A stretch of DNA of 64,000 nucleotides from Macquaria australasica. Its lineage: Eukaryota; Chordata; Actinopteri; Centrarchiformes; Percichthyidae. The notes below the pieces were generated by a model. It ran no database searches, was not told the origin of the DNA, and was given only the letters and a program-made list of their open reading frames with translations. Of the stretch, positions 51,104 to 60,538 are shown piece after piece. The position numbers and the translations under genes were made by a program. The DNA is taken from the NCBI GenBank assembly GCA_005408345.1, contig SEMN01000070.1, positions 248,001 to 312,000 of the forward strand. The letters are read 5' to 3'. Each line of letters starts with the position of its first letter. Within the stretch, counting starts at the first letter, position 1.

Positions 51104-52543
51104 GTACGGTGGCACTCGAGTGCTTTTGACATTTATGGTCGAGTTGACGTGCAGTGGTGCTCCGCATTCACGTTGTAAAAACTGACCCTTTAAAAATGGT
51201 CATGTAGACAGATGTTTTTTTACTTATAGAGGATCGGTTATAGTTGATAATCTACACTGTATCTTATGCATTAGCTAAAAATCTAATTTAGGATTGATCA
51301 CTACAGTGTAACACAGTGTGTATTTGAAAGCCTGTGGCTGTTGCTAAACAGGACATTTATCCTGTGGCCTACTTGATGATAAGCTGTGTTTTATGCCGGC
51401 TGTTTTTCAGCCAACGTTGCCATCAGGATTTTATTATGGAATCCCCTTTTAGCAGCTGATCTATTCTTGACTACTTGTTTTATTCTGTTAAATGTGTATG
51501 CTAGCTGTGTAAAGCAAAGTGTCTGCCACTCTTTTGAAAATGAAGAAAAGATTGATGGTTGTTTTGAATTTCAAGTGCTTATTAAGGCCACTCATTGTGG
51601 CACTTGACTGGTTGAAATCAGTTTATGTGGCTCACAAAAGAAAATCCAGGCAGAATTGATCCCTCATTCTGCTGTATGACGAACGTATTTTTATGTCAAG
51701 TTAGGTGGAAAGAAGGTTTCACAACATGACAACATTTTTAGCAGCTATTGTAGAGGAAAAGGGTTCTCTCTCTCTCTCATTTAACATAGTTAACATTCTC
51801 TTGCCCTTTGAGGCAAAGGTGGTTTGAAATCACTGTTTAATTGAACAGCGGTGAGGACAGGTTGACAGGTCGCTTACAGCTTGGAGGAGAAATGTTTGGT
51901 AATTTGGCAATGACTGACAAGTCTATTTCCCGCAAAGTTACCGTATGCAAACAGCGTTTTCCATTCTCTCGCTCTCTCTCACCTTTAATTTTGAGTGGGA
52001 GGATGTTACAAGCATTGCATCAGGCTGTCAAAAAGACATACTGTATTGTCTTAGATAAGCTTCACACTGATACACTCTTTCAGTAGCTGCTGTCACTGAA
52101 CTCAGAAATCAGCCATGTGTTAATCAGGGATCAGTGGAAAGACATGTACTGTAAATAAACACTGCCAGTCTGTGAATTATCTGATAAGACAAAAGAATCA
52201 GTGAATATAATGATTTTGCTGCTGCTCCTTTAGCATACAAATCAACACCTATAAAATAAACCTAAGCAGGAACTGTAAATCAAGAGATAAATTAACAAGT
52301 AGTGGCTTTGCGGTGCGTCAGTCATTACAAACTCATGCTGTGCAGCCAAACATTTTTCAAACCCACAGAACTTTATTTTAGTTTTTAGTAGAGGTCGCAA
52401 AGTTTACAAAGATGCCAAAATCTTCTGTCTGAATTTTTGGGGAATAAAAATAGAATCTTGGGTTTAACTATTTCACTCAATTTAAACATCATATAGCTTT
52501 AATGAAGAGTTGGAACAAGCCGATACAGAATATATACCATATA

Positions 52544-52745
52544 CAGTGGGGCAAAAAAGTATTTAGTCAGCCACCAATTGTGCAAGTTCTCCCACTTAAA
52601 AAGATGAGAGAGGCCTGTAATTTTCATCATAGGTACACTTCAACTATGAGAGACAGAATGGGGGGAAAGAATCCAGGAAATCACATTGTAGGATTTTTAA
52701 TGAATTAATTGGTAAATTCCTCAGTAAAATAAGTATTTGGTCACC
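52544..52745. repeat. Tc1 left terminal inverted repeat (IR/DR)
   Basis: About 200 bases that pair with 53945-54147. The outer block contains AAGTATTTAGTCAGCC and the inner block AAGTATTTGGTCACC, the presumed transposase-binding direct repeats. Confidence 0.9.
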
Positions 52746-52909
52746 TACAAACAAGCAAGATTTCTGGCTCTCACAGACCTGTAACTTCTTCTTTAAGAGG
52801 CTCCTCTGTCCTCCACTCGTTACCTGTATTAATGGCACCTGTTTGAACTCGTTATCAGTATAAAAGACACTTGTCCACAACCTCAAACAGTCAGACTCCA
52901 AACTCCACT

Positions 52910-53930
52910 ATGGCCAAGACCAAAGAGCTGTCAAAGGACACCAGAAACAAAATTGTAGACCTGCACCAGGCTGGGAAGACTGAATCTGCAATAGGTAAGC
53001 AGCTTGTTGTGAAGAAATCAACTGTGGGAGCAATTATTAGAAAATGGAAGACATACAAGACCACTGATAATCTCCCTCGATCTGGGGCTCCACGCAAGAT
53101 CTCACCCCGTGGGGTCAAAATGATCATGAGAACGGTGAGCAAAAATCCCAGAACCACACGGGGGGACCTAGTGAATGACCTGCAGAGAGCTGGGACCAAA
53201 GTAACAAAGGCTACCATCAGTAACACACAACGCCGCCAGGGACTCAAATCCTGCAGTGCCAGACGTGTCCCCCTGCTTAAGCCAGTACATCTCCAGGCCC
53301 GTCTGAAGTTTGCTAGAGCATTTGGATGATCCAGAAGAGGATTGGGAGAATGTCATATGGTCAGATGAAACCAAAATGGAACTTTTTGGTAAAAACTCAA
53401 CTTGTCATGTTTGGAGGAGAAAGAATGCTGAGTTGCATCCAAAGAACACCATACCTACTGTGAAGCATGGGGGTGGAAGCATCATGCTTTGGGGCTGTTT
53501 TTCTGCAAAGGGACCAGGACGACTGATCCGTGTAAAGGAAAGAATGAATGGGGCCATGTATCGTGAGATTTTGAGTGAAAACCTCCTTCCATCAGCAAGG
53601 GCATTGAAGATGAAACGTGGCTGGGTCTTTCAGCATGACAATGATCCCAAACACACCGCCCGGGCAACGAAGGAGTGGCTTCGTAAGAAGCATTTCAAGG
53701 TCCTGGAGTGGCCTAGCCAGTCTCCAGATCTCAACCCCATAGAAAATCTTTGGAGGGAGTTGAAAGTCCATGTTGCCCAGTGACAGCCCCAAAACATCAC
53801 TGCTCTAGAGGAGATCTGCATGGAGGAATGGGCCAAAATACCAGCAACAGTGTGTGAAAACCTTGTGAAGACTTACAGAAAACGTTTGACCTCCGTCATT
53901 GCCAACAAAGGGTATATAACAAAGTATTGA
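52910..53930 (+). pseudogene. Tc1 transposase, frameshifted and interrupted
   Basis: Codes for a DD34E cut-and-paste transposase that would bind the element's terminal repeats. It starts MAKTKELSKDTRNKIVDLHQ at 52910. The N-terminus has two helix-turn-helix parts (about residues 1-110) with a GRPR-like RSGAPRK linker. The frame is lost near 53314-53325: after KFAR the first frame runs into AFG and a stop at 53327-53329, while the catalytic domain continues in another frame at EHLDDPEEDW. Compared with the usual family sequence, two bases of an AG repeat appear to be missing. The catalytic Asp codons are at 53364 and 53637 and the Glu at 53742, with exactly 34 residues between the last two. 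A TGA at 53781-53783 interrupts the C-terminus, probably from CGA. Open codons continue to the natural stop at 53928-53930. With both lesions it cannot make an active enzyme. Confidence 0.95.
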
Positions 53931-53944
53931 GATGAACTTTTGTT

Positions 53945-54147
53945 ATTGACCAAATACTTATTTTCCACCATAATTTGCAAATAAATTCTTTAAAAATCAG
54001 ACAATGTGATTTTCTGGATTTTTTTTCTTCTTCTCATTTTGTGTCTCATAGTTGAGGTATACCTATGATGAAAATTACAGGCCTCTCCTTTTTAAGTGGG
54101 AGAACTTGCACAATTGGTGGCTGACTAAATACTTCTTTGCCCCACTG
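53945..54147. repeat. Tc1 right terminal inverted repeat (IR/DR)
   Basis: Reverse complement of the left repeat with a few small differences: a short deletion in the AAAAAGATGAGAGAGGCC region and several substitutions. It ends GCCCCACTG next to TA. Confidence 0.9.
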
Positions 54148-55188
54148 TAATACTTTCACACAGTGTGAAATAAGATAATTTTTCCAACCTTAAAACCACT
54201 TAAGGGGGAAAAAAACAGGAAAACTAGATGTTAAGGGACTAACAAAGATGTATTCCATCTGTGTTCTGCTTTTTGTAGCTTCAGGAAATCTTCTAAAAAA
54301 AGAGCTTATGACTAAATATTTTACTTTGAATGTATTTAGCTACTTTAAAAGTCAGACACTTTGAGGATAACTGAGGAAGACAATCACTATGGCTACCTGA
54401 TGTATTCTTCTATGAAAGGTGAAGTAATCTAGGTCAAGCATAGCCTAAGCATAGAGCCTTTGTAGTGGCTCTATTTTTATACTTAATGTAATGAATCCCG
54501 ATTCCATCACCACCTGGCTTAGTAGGTTGTACTGTACTTGTCAAACAGAAGCTGTTGAAAACGAAAAAATCTCATCCCTCAAGTATTTCTTCCTGCAGGT
54601 CAATATTGGGGATGAGAAATGGTCAACATAGTGACTAATGACAGTTGATTTAAGAGGACTGGAGTGCTGCTAGACAGTAAATGGAGGTCTGTATTCCCTC
54701 TTAATGAGAGTCACTTCCTCTGCTCTCCTTGTGCTCAGACAACAGTGTTTTCTCTGTGTCTGAGGAGCCTTAAATGTCCTCTTTTCCTCCTACTAGACCA
54801 CTCTGGTGGAATAATGAAAGAAAAACAATTACCATATTACTGTCACCTCCCATCCGTGTCAGTTTTCCTGCTTCTTCCTTCAACTGTGTAGGCTGCATTC
54901 ATTTCAAAAAGGCCTGTTTGTATGGAGAAGGATTGGATGAACGACTGTTCTATGGAGCATGCTCAATTCAAAGAACATAATTTAGGACAGCATCAGCACA
55001 GTTTCACTGTAGCTTGTTCTCTTTTGCTCATTTGACGTCAGATGAGAGCAGTGACAAGCAGTTTTTTTAGTTTTTTAGTTTTTTAATATAATGCATTTTT
55101 AATTAAATTTTCCAGTGAGTGAAGCTGTCTTCTTTCATCTACAGTATGTAAAGGCTTTTTTTTTAAATAAACAATCTGTCCCTTTTAG

Positions 55189-55265
55189 AATAACTGCTAC
55201 TACCATGGGGAAGTGCAGGCACATCCAAACTCCGATGTCACCCTCAGCACCTGCTCGGGCCTTCG
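55189..55265 (+). CDS. adam12: adam12 exon 5: prodomain
   Basis: The acceptor is TCCCTTTTAG and the donor TTCG|GTAAGA (phase 2). It reads NNCYYHGEVQAHPNSDVTLS and then TCSGLR. CYYHGxVxxxxxSxVxLSTCxGLR is the conserved reprolysin propeptide core with its two Cys. Three residues before CYY are missing compared with human (VILGHCYY). Confidence 0.92.
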
Positions 55266-56057
55266 GTAAGAAACATAACCATCATTTTGTATTCAAGCAG
55301 CACCTCAACACTGCCCTTTAAGTGCTATTTGACACTGCAATGTTTATATTTACTTAAGTCACTCTGCACAGCAGCCCATCGCTCTTAAGCCCTTTAAGCA
55401 CGCTGTCAGTATGTTGGTGTGTGACTCGCAGGAATAGGAGAAAATGTCACACCTCATTGTCTTTGTCCACAGAGGCATCCAATAAATATCTGCACTCATT
55501 TGCATCTTGCTGTTGCTAATGACCAACCACAATTGGAAGGTTTGTGATTTGGGCATCAGCAAGAGGTTTTAAGACACACAATGTCACCTCCTGCTTAATT
55601 AAACAGCAAGGAAACATTTTTGGTAGCAGAAAATACTTAGTTTGCCATGACGACCTTTTAATCAACGCAATAACAGCTAATGACAAAGAACATTAATGTT
55701 ATTAACAATTTGTGGTAAATATAATTGATCTGAAATGGGAGATGTGATCATTTCAGTGAAAAAGTACACAGAAAAGAAGGCTGATGTATAATAATACTGA
55801 ACTCATTTGTGAATTTGAAAGAGCTTTTGTGCATAAAGGCTGGTGTTCAGAAGCTCTGTGTGCTTGACCCTGTTGCCAAAATAAAAATAAAAAGTTTTAT
55901 AGTTTCATTTGGCTTCTGTAAAAGTGGGCTTGTAGGGAAAAAAAGGGCTACCTCAGATGTCACATATGCTATTAGAGAGAGCCACATTCAGTTTGCATTC
56001 GAGAGACTGGTTATGCTTTGAAGCTTTATTTTCAGACTTGCGCTGCTGTCTCTGCAG
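55266..56057 (+). other. adam12 intron 5
   Basis: A 0.8-kb intron with no recognised element. Confidence 0.75.
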
Positions 56058-56247
56058 AGGCTTCATTGCACTTGAAAACAAGACATTTATCATTGAGCCG
56101 GTGTCTGGCCATGACACCGGTGCCCACTTCATCTACCAAGTGGAAGAACTCAGACTGACCCCAGGAGCCTGCGGCCACGGCTTCAACATGTCCTCTGTTG
56201 CTCCTGAAAGCCACATCAAAAGCCCCTTCCAATCCTTCCACACGAGG
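56058..56247 (+). CDS. adam12: adam12 exon 6: prodomain end with cysteine switch
   Basis: The acceptor is GTCTCTGCAG and the donor AGG|GTGAGA (phase 0). It starts GFIALENKTFIIEPVSGHDT and ends FQSFHTR. It contains N-K-T, a possible glycosylation site, and GACGHG, whose Cys (codon 56170-56172, residue 193 in this model) is in the place of the human cysteine-switch Cys that keeps the zinc site latent. The final Arg is the first residue of the RHKR convertase site completed by exon 7. Confidence 0.93.
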
Positions 56248-56717
56248 GTGAGATTAGTATTATGTTGTTTTTTTGTCGCAAAAACTTGTATTGGAGCCAA
56301 TGGATATCACAGTTCAAAGCTATATTGACATCAATTTGAGCATTTAGTTTTTGTAGTATTTCACTATCAACGTTTCTGAAGGGTAAGACGAACATTCACT
56401 TGATGAAAGAAAAATGGGCGTTTGACCAAAGATCAGCAAATTGGCAAGCAGACCAGTTTGGATAAGTTCCCAGAGGGTGTAGCCTTGGGCTTGACACATT
56501 TTATCTGCTTTTAGAGCCCAAAGTCGAGGGCCCATGCAGGTTTGGCCAATGATTTACATGGAGCAGGTGCAGCATCCATCTGCCACTATTCCCAAGCATT
56601 AGAAACTCCAATTGAGTCAGGAAGTGAAACTTACCAACATACAGTACTTAATGACCCCTGAGTAATATCTGGGCTTTGCGTTTTTAGAAGAGCATCAGAC
56701 GAAACACTGGGGCGAAA

Positions 56718-57660
56718 AGGAAAGCCTGGCTATTTCCATAGGTAACAAAATTTGCCTATCAGCTCCTCTAAAGCTCACCAATTAACACATTAAATCTAGT
56801 TTGTTTCATCTGTACAAAAACTGAAGTGTAAAAATGACAAAATGTGGTCTTCCGCGGGGTTATGTGACTCCAGGAAGTCACTGCGTGCAGCCAAGAAATA
56901 GTCTGGTACATAACTTTTTTGTTTTTGTACGAGATATAGCGTGTTAATTGGTAAGCTTTAGAAGTGCTGGTAGGTACATTTTGTTACCTTTGGACAGATG
57001 TAACCAGGGTCTATCTACTCTGTAGCCAATCTAAATAAACATTAACTGACAAATTATAGAGCCAACGGTCCAAGACTTCTTAAAAATTACACAATAGACA
57101 AAGACACTACCGATACAGATAAATTAGTACACATAGATAATTACTCTGGATGTCAATTTAGTTACTGTCTCTCTCTCTGATAGGCTATACATTAATATTT
57201 ACAGGTTTACAGTCAACCACTCACCTGGGGGATACAAGCCCGGTCTGACTTGTTCCCGCGGTGATGGACTTTATAACTGCATTGTTACCATGGATACTGT
57301 GTAGCTTAGTAATAAATATGAAATATAAAATAATCATCATAAAAATACAAAAATAACACAAATATGTACAACTTACAACTATCAAATAAAGGTAACATTA
57401 TTGACAAAATTAAATTCTATATTACAAGATTTTGCTATTAGACAAAGTAACAATTTAAACCTCAAATTCTGTATTTAATGTAACATGCAAGAAGCATATG
57501 TTACACAGAGCCAGGCTAGCCATTTCCCCCTGTTACCGGTGTTTATGCTAAGCTAAGTTAACCAGCTGCAAATTGTAGCTTGATATTTAACGCACAGACA
57601 TGAGATATGGGAGATATGGGACTGGTTTTCTTATCTAACTCTCAGTAAGTAAGCGATTAA
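56718..57660. mobile_element. Fold-back MITE copy C, split by an LTR
   Basis: The left part (56718-56998) runs from the inner left arm through the central region and into the right arm at GTTACCTTTGGACAGA. The right arm resumes at 57506 with CAGAGCCAGGCTAGCC, then CCCCCTGTT, ATGCTAAGCTAAG and CACAGACATGAG. The outer left arm is missing. Removing 56999-57505 and one 4-base CAGA restores a continuous arm like that of copy A. Confidence 0.75.
56999..57505. mobile_element. Probable solo LTR (507 bases)
   Basis: The segment starts TGTAAC and ends GTTACA, a TG..CA terminal pair within a 6-base inverted repeat. It is flanked on both sides by CAGA (56995-56998 and 57506-57509), which fits a 4-base target duplication. 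It interrupts a MITE arm at one point, so it is an insertion. It is AT-rich and non-coding, with an AATAAA near its right half, as expected of an LTR with a poly(A) signal. The termini suit a Gypsy- or BEL-type retrotransposon, or a retrovirus-like element. No internal coding region is present. A short DNA transposon with TGTAAC ends is the alternative. Confidence 0.65.
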
Positions 57661-57867
57661 GCCTATTGAAAGATTTTTCAGGTTTGCAGGCTTGGAAGGG
57701 TTTATGTTAAGGCTTCTAATTTAGGCCCACACGAAGCTATAGCACATCAATTATGTGTCTATGATATTTGCCAGTGCTTGAAATATAAAGTAGCCAGATC
57801 TTTAGGAGGATCAATTGGATAAAAGTAAAAACATTTCTAACATTCACCATCTCTGTTTTTACTTCAG

Positions 57868-57933
57868 CATAAAAGGCATGCTCAGAAGACAACCAAGTAT
57901 GTTGAGCTGATCATTGTTGCAGACAACAGAGAG
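57868..57933 (+). CDS. adam12: adam12 exon 7: convertase site and start of protease domain
   Basis: The acceptor is TACTTCAG and the donor GAG|GTAATG. It reads HKRHAQKTTKYVELIIVADN and then RE. With Arg from exon 6 it forms RHKR (ending at residue 221), a furin-type cleavage site like the human one, which removes the prodomain in the trans-Golgi. KYVELxIVADNRE opens the reprolysin catalytic domain. Confidence 0.95.
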
Positions 57934-58856
57934 GTAATGCACCTAGTTTGCTTTCATTCACAAATACAGTGTTTGAATAACAGAAAACCACACACTGAAA
58001 ACACAGCACCCCTTCATGGTATAGGCAGAAAAAAAAGCAGGGTAAGCTGTAGTAACAGTAGAGCAGGTCCCGCTGGGGCTGCAGAATTAGGTCAGTGTGC
58101 AACAAGCAGTGTGGTCTTGTGGCAGAGGCTCAGTTTTGATGGGAAGTGCTGAACGATTCCCCAGCGGACTAGACAGGAAACAGGAAAAAGCCGTGTGGAT
58201 ACAGAAGAGTCTCCCGTAAGCACTGACGAGCTCATTGTGGGGTTTCCTCCTGGCGGCCCTCTGCTAATGCATTTATTAAATATAATAAACTACATCCTAT
58301 CTTGTCAGGTATTTGGAACAAAAAAAGGGAAAGTCAAGGCAGCTATTTTACACAACAGAAACTGAGGCACCAAGGGCATGTTTATAGATGTTGGGAGTCT
58401 AGAAATTAATTGTACTCAAAGTACAATTAATTTCGACCTGAATGGAAAGAAAGGAAATGAAAAAAAAAAAAAAAAGGATAAAGGATCAAGTATGTTGTCA
58501 GGCTCAGATGTGAAGTCCAACACCAACGCAGGTGGGTCGAAATAGAGGGTCTGACTTTGCTGCGATTTGGATCCAACGCTTTGCAGGCTGTCAGATCTGC
58601 CAATATACCTGCCCCCTTCGGCTGTGCCATTCGTCTCTCTAACACTAGGAGATTTTTCTAGATCCAGATGGTCACAGCTTGACAAGCTGCCTACCACACA
58701 GTAAAACGTATTGCCTTTGCGGGTGTTCTGTGTTGTACTTTTAAGTTCTGAAAATGACTGTAACTACAGTATCATTTATGTCGTCATGCAACACAACTAC
58801 TTGTGGATGTAAATGTTCCCATTTCTTACACTGATTACATGTCATTTTGTTTTCAG
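57934..58856 (+). other. adam12 intron 7
   Basis: A 0.9-kb intron with a perfect 15-base hairpin (58402-58434) and a poly(A) run near 58460. Nothing else recognised. Confidence 0.75.
58402..58434. repeat. Perfect hairpin, 15-base arms, 3-base loop
   Basis: GAAATTAATTGTACT (58402-58416), loop CAA, then its exact reverse complement (58420-58434). AT-rich, within adam12 intron 7. Confidence 0.95.
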
Positions 58857-58928
58857 TTTCAGAAACAGGGGAGGGACGTGGAGAAAGTGAAGCAGAGACT
58901 GGCAGAGATAGCCAATTATGTGGACAAG
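58857..58928 (+). CDS. adam12: adam12 exon 8: protease domain
   Basis: The acceptor is TTGTTTTCAG and the donor AAG|GTAAAA, both phase 0. It reads FQKQGRDVEKVKQRLAEIAN and then YVDK, nearly the same as human FQRQGKDLEKVKQRLIEIANHVDK. It is a helical part of the reprolysin fold. Confidence 0.96.
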
Positions 58929-59383
58929 GTAAAACATCCTCTCCCCTTTGCACAGGAGGGATAAATCACTTTTTTAAAAATAGCAATATTGCTGGCAGCA
59001 GAGATTAATGGGATGACTCTGTGATATATTAATGTCCTAGTAAAACAGCTGCTTTTAGTCTGTCTAAAACCTCTGCCAGGGCTGCGGATCTACAGCTAGC
59101 AGATACAGCAGGAGATGGATTTACTTAAGGGAAGCATGGATAAAAGACATGCTCTGATCATGTGAAAAACATGATGCTGATACACGCAGGAGAGGATTCA
59201 GGGCTCCCATAGTGAAATGTAACGTAATTCAGTGAATTGAGCAACCAAAGGTAAAAGGCTATGATAGTTTCTCACACATCTGTTTGAAGGTCTTTTGATC
59301 ATTCATGTAGTCTAAGCTCTGTAAATCTCCTGCCCATTCTGTCCACACTGACTCTCTCTCCTCATCAACATGCTCCCCTTCAG
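58929..59383 (+). other. adam12 intron 8
   Basis: A 455-base intron with nothing recognised. Confidence 0.8.
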
Positions 59384-59553
59384 TTCTACAGGGCCCTGGA
59401 CATCCGGGTGGCCCTGGTGGGTCTGGAGGTGTGGAGTGACTCTGATAAATGTCCCATCACCCAGGATCCTTTCACCACCCTGCATGAGTTCCTAGACTGG
59501 AGGAAAGTCAAACTGCTGCCCCAGAAACCTCATGACAATGCTCAGCTCATAAG
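59384..59553 (+). CDS. adam12: adam12 exon 9: protease domain
   Basis: The acceptor is CCCCTTCAG and the donor ATAAG|GTGAAA (phase 2). It starts FYRALDIRVALVGLEVWSDS, continues DKCPITQDPFTTLHEFLDWR and ends HDNAQLI. It aligns throughout with human FYRPLNIRIVLVGVEVW, DPFTSLHEFLDWR and HDNAQL. It forms strands and helices of the catalytic domain. Confidence 0.97.
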
Positions 59554-60453
59554 GTGAAAATTTACTTTAACAGAAGAAACTGAGCACCGAAATTAACAAA
59601 CAAATGTTCATATCCTGAAAGGACCCTAAGCTACAAAGTCACTTATACTTTACATTATTGCTAACCATTTTCCAGAGGATACCACAGATATTTCCACTTA
59701 TTTCCTTCCCAGTCAGCCATTTTTCCTCCTCTAATTTCACTGTTATATGTAAATCATGTTTCTGTAAGTTGATTTTCATAGCATGCTAAAATTAACAAAA
59801 AAATGTGTTGTTATCTGGATGTTTATTTATTGTTTATTTGGATCCCCATTAGGTGTCACCTTGGCAACAGCTACTCTTCCCGGGGTCCATATTAAAATAT
59901 ACAGTATAATCACCAAACACACTAATAAAACAGTCGCCAGTCACCACTACACCACTATATCAAACCAAACATTTGACAATAAAACATGAAAATAATAATT
60001 AATCCTATTCATTATTCTTATTTACTTCATATTGCAAAGAAAGTTAAAGCTTATTTTGCTCATTTATGTTTTAGGCCTGCCATTAGAAATACCCACTTTA
60101 GTTGACTGTTCCATTGAAATAAGGCTCTGTACAACAGTTTTTCCATGTGTTGGTCTTTTGTTGAGGTAGCATTATGTGACCTTTCCTCACCTGCCTTGTT
60201 TGATAACTGTGGGTACTTACAAATAATATTTTTGAATGCAGATAATATGGTTGTTTTAAAACTATTGTAACTTAATACACTACATCTTAACCTGGTAGGA
60301 AATTAATCTAAACCTCATTAATGCTTTGGGAAACCAGCTGCAATAATGAATTCACACTTAAGCTAAAATATGCACAACAACTGGTATAGTCCTGTAGATC
60401 TTTTCTCCGATAACATTTTTATCTCCTCTCCACCCTGCTCCTGTCCTTTGCAG
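59554..60453 (+). other. adam12 intron 9
   Basis: A 0.9-kb intron. A block at about 59820-59895 is a fragment of a repeat commonly seen in teleosts (TTTGGATCCCCATTAGGTGT through TCTTCCCGGGGTCC, an imperfect hairpin). The remainder shows nothing. Confidence 0.7.
59820..59895. repeat. Dispersed repeat fragment with imperfect hairpin
   Basis: Ends GGATCCCCATT and CCGGGGTCC pair imperfectly around CCTTGGCAACAGCTACTCTT. This block resembles a widespread teleost interspersed repeat. The class is uncertain. Confidence 0.5.
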
Positions 60454-60538
60454 TGGGGTTTACTTCCAGGGCACCACCATTGGCATGGCACCCATCATGA
60501 GCATGTGCACAGTTGAGCAGTCTGGAGGCATTGTCATG
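60454..60538 (+). CDS. adam12: adam12 exon 10: protease domain
   Basis: The acceptor is CCTTTGCAG and the donor ATG|GTGAGT (phase 0). It reads (S)GVYFQGTTIGMAPIMSMC and then TVEQSGGIVM, almost identical to human ADAM12. It is the strand and calcium-binding region just before the zinc helix. Confidence 0.97.

Larger units (their letters stand above)
52544..54147 (+). mobile_element. Tc1-type transposon, complete but inactive
   Basis: A 1604-base element flanked by TA on both sides (52542-52543 and 54148-54149), the Tc1/mariner target duplication. The terminal inverted repeats are about 200 bases: the left end starts CAGTGGGGCAAAAAAGTATT, and the right end is its reverse complement with few differences. 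Each repeat carries an outer and an inner direct-repeat block (GTATTTAGTCA outside; AATAAGTATTTGGTCA at 52728-52744 and its complement at 53947-53962), the IR/DR layout of teleost Tc1 elements. The transposase gene inside is broken by a frameshift and a stop codon. It sits in the sense orientation in adam12 intron 4. Elements of this group are common in teleosts and have been reported to move horizontally between teleosts and lampreys. Confidence 0.97.
51104..55188 (+). other. adam12 intron 4
   Basis: A 4.1-kb intron. It contains the 1.6-kb Tc1 element (52544-54147, listed separately). The flanks (51.1-52.5 and 54.2-55.2 kb) show nothing recognisable. Confidence 0.7.
56248..57867 (+). other. 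adam12 intron 6
   Basis: A 1.6-kb intron, more than half made of a MITE copy (56718-57660) split by a probable solo LTR (56999-57505). The first ~450 bases show nothing recognisable. Confidence 0.7.

Noticed and set aside
52891..53247. 118-codon antisense frame
   Set aside because: A shadow of the Tc1 transposase N-terminal region.
56999..57505. A possible short DNA transposon rather than an LTR
   Set aside because: TGTAAC..GTTACA ends could also suit a DNA element, but TG..CA termini, the length, the internal AATAAA and a 4-base duplication fit a solo LTR better. Kept as the alternative.
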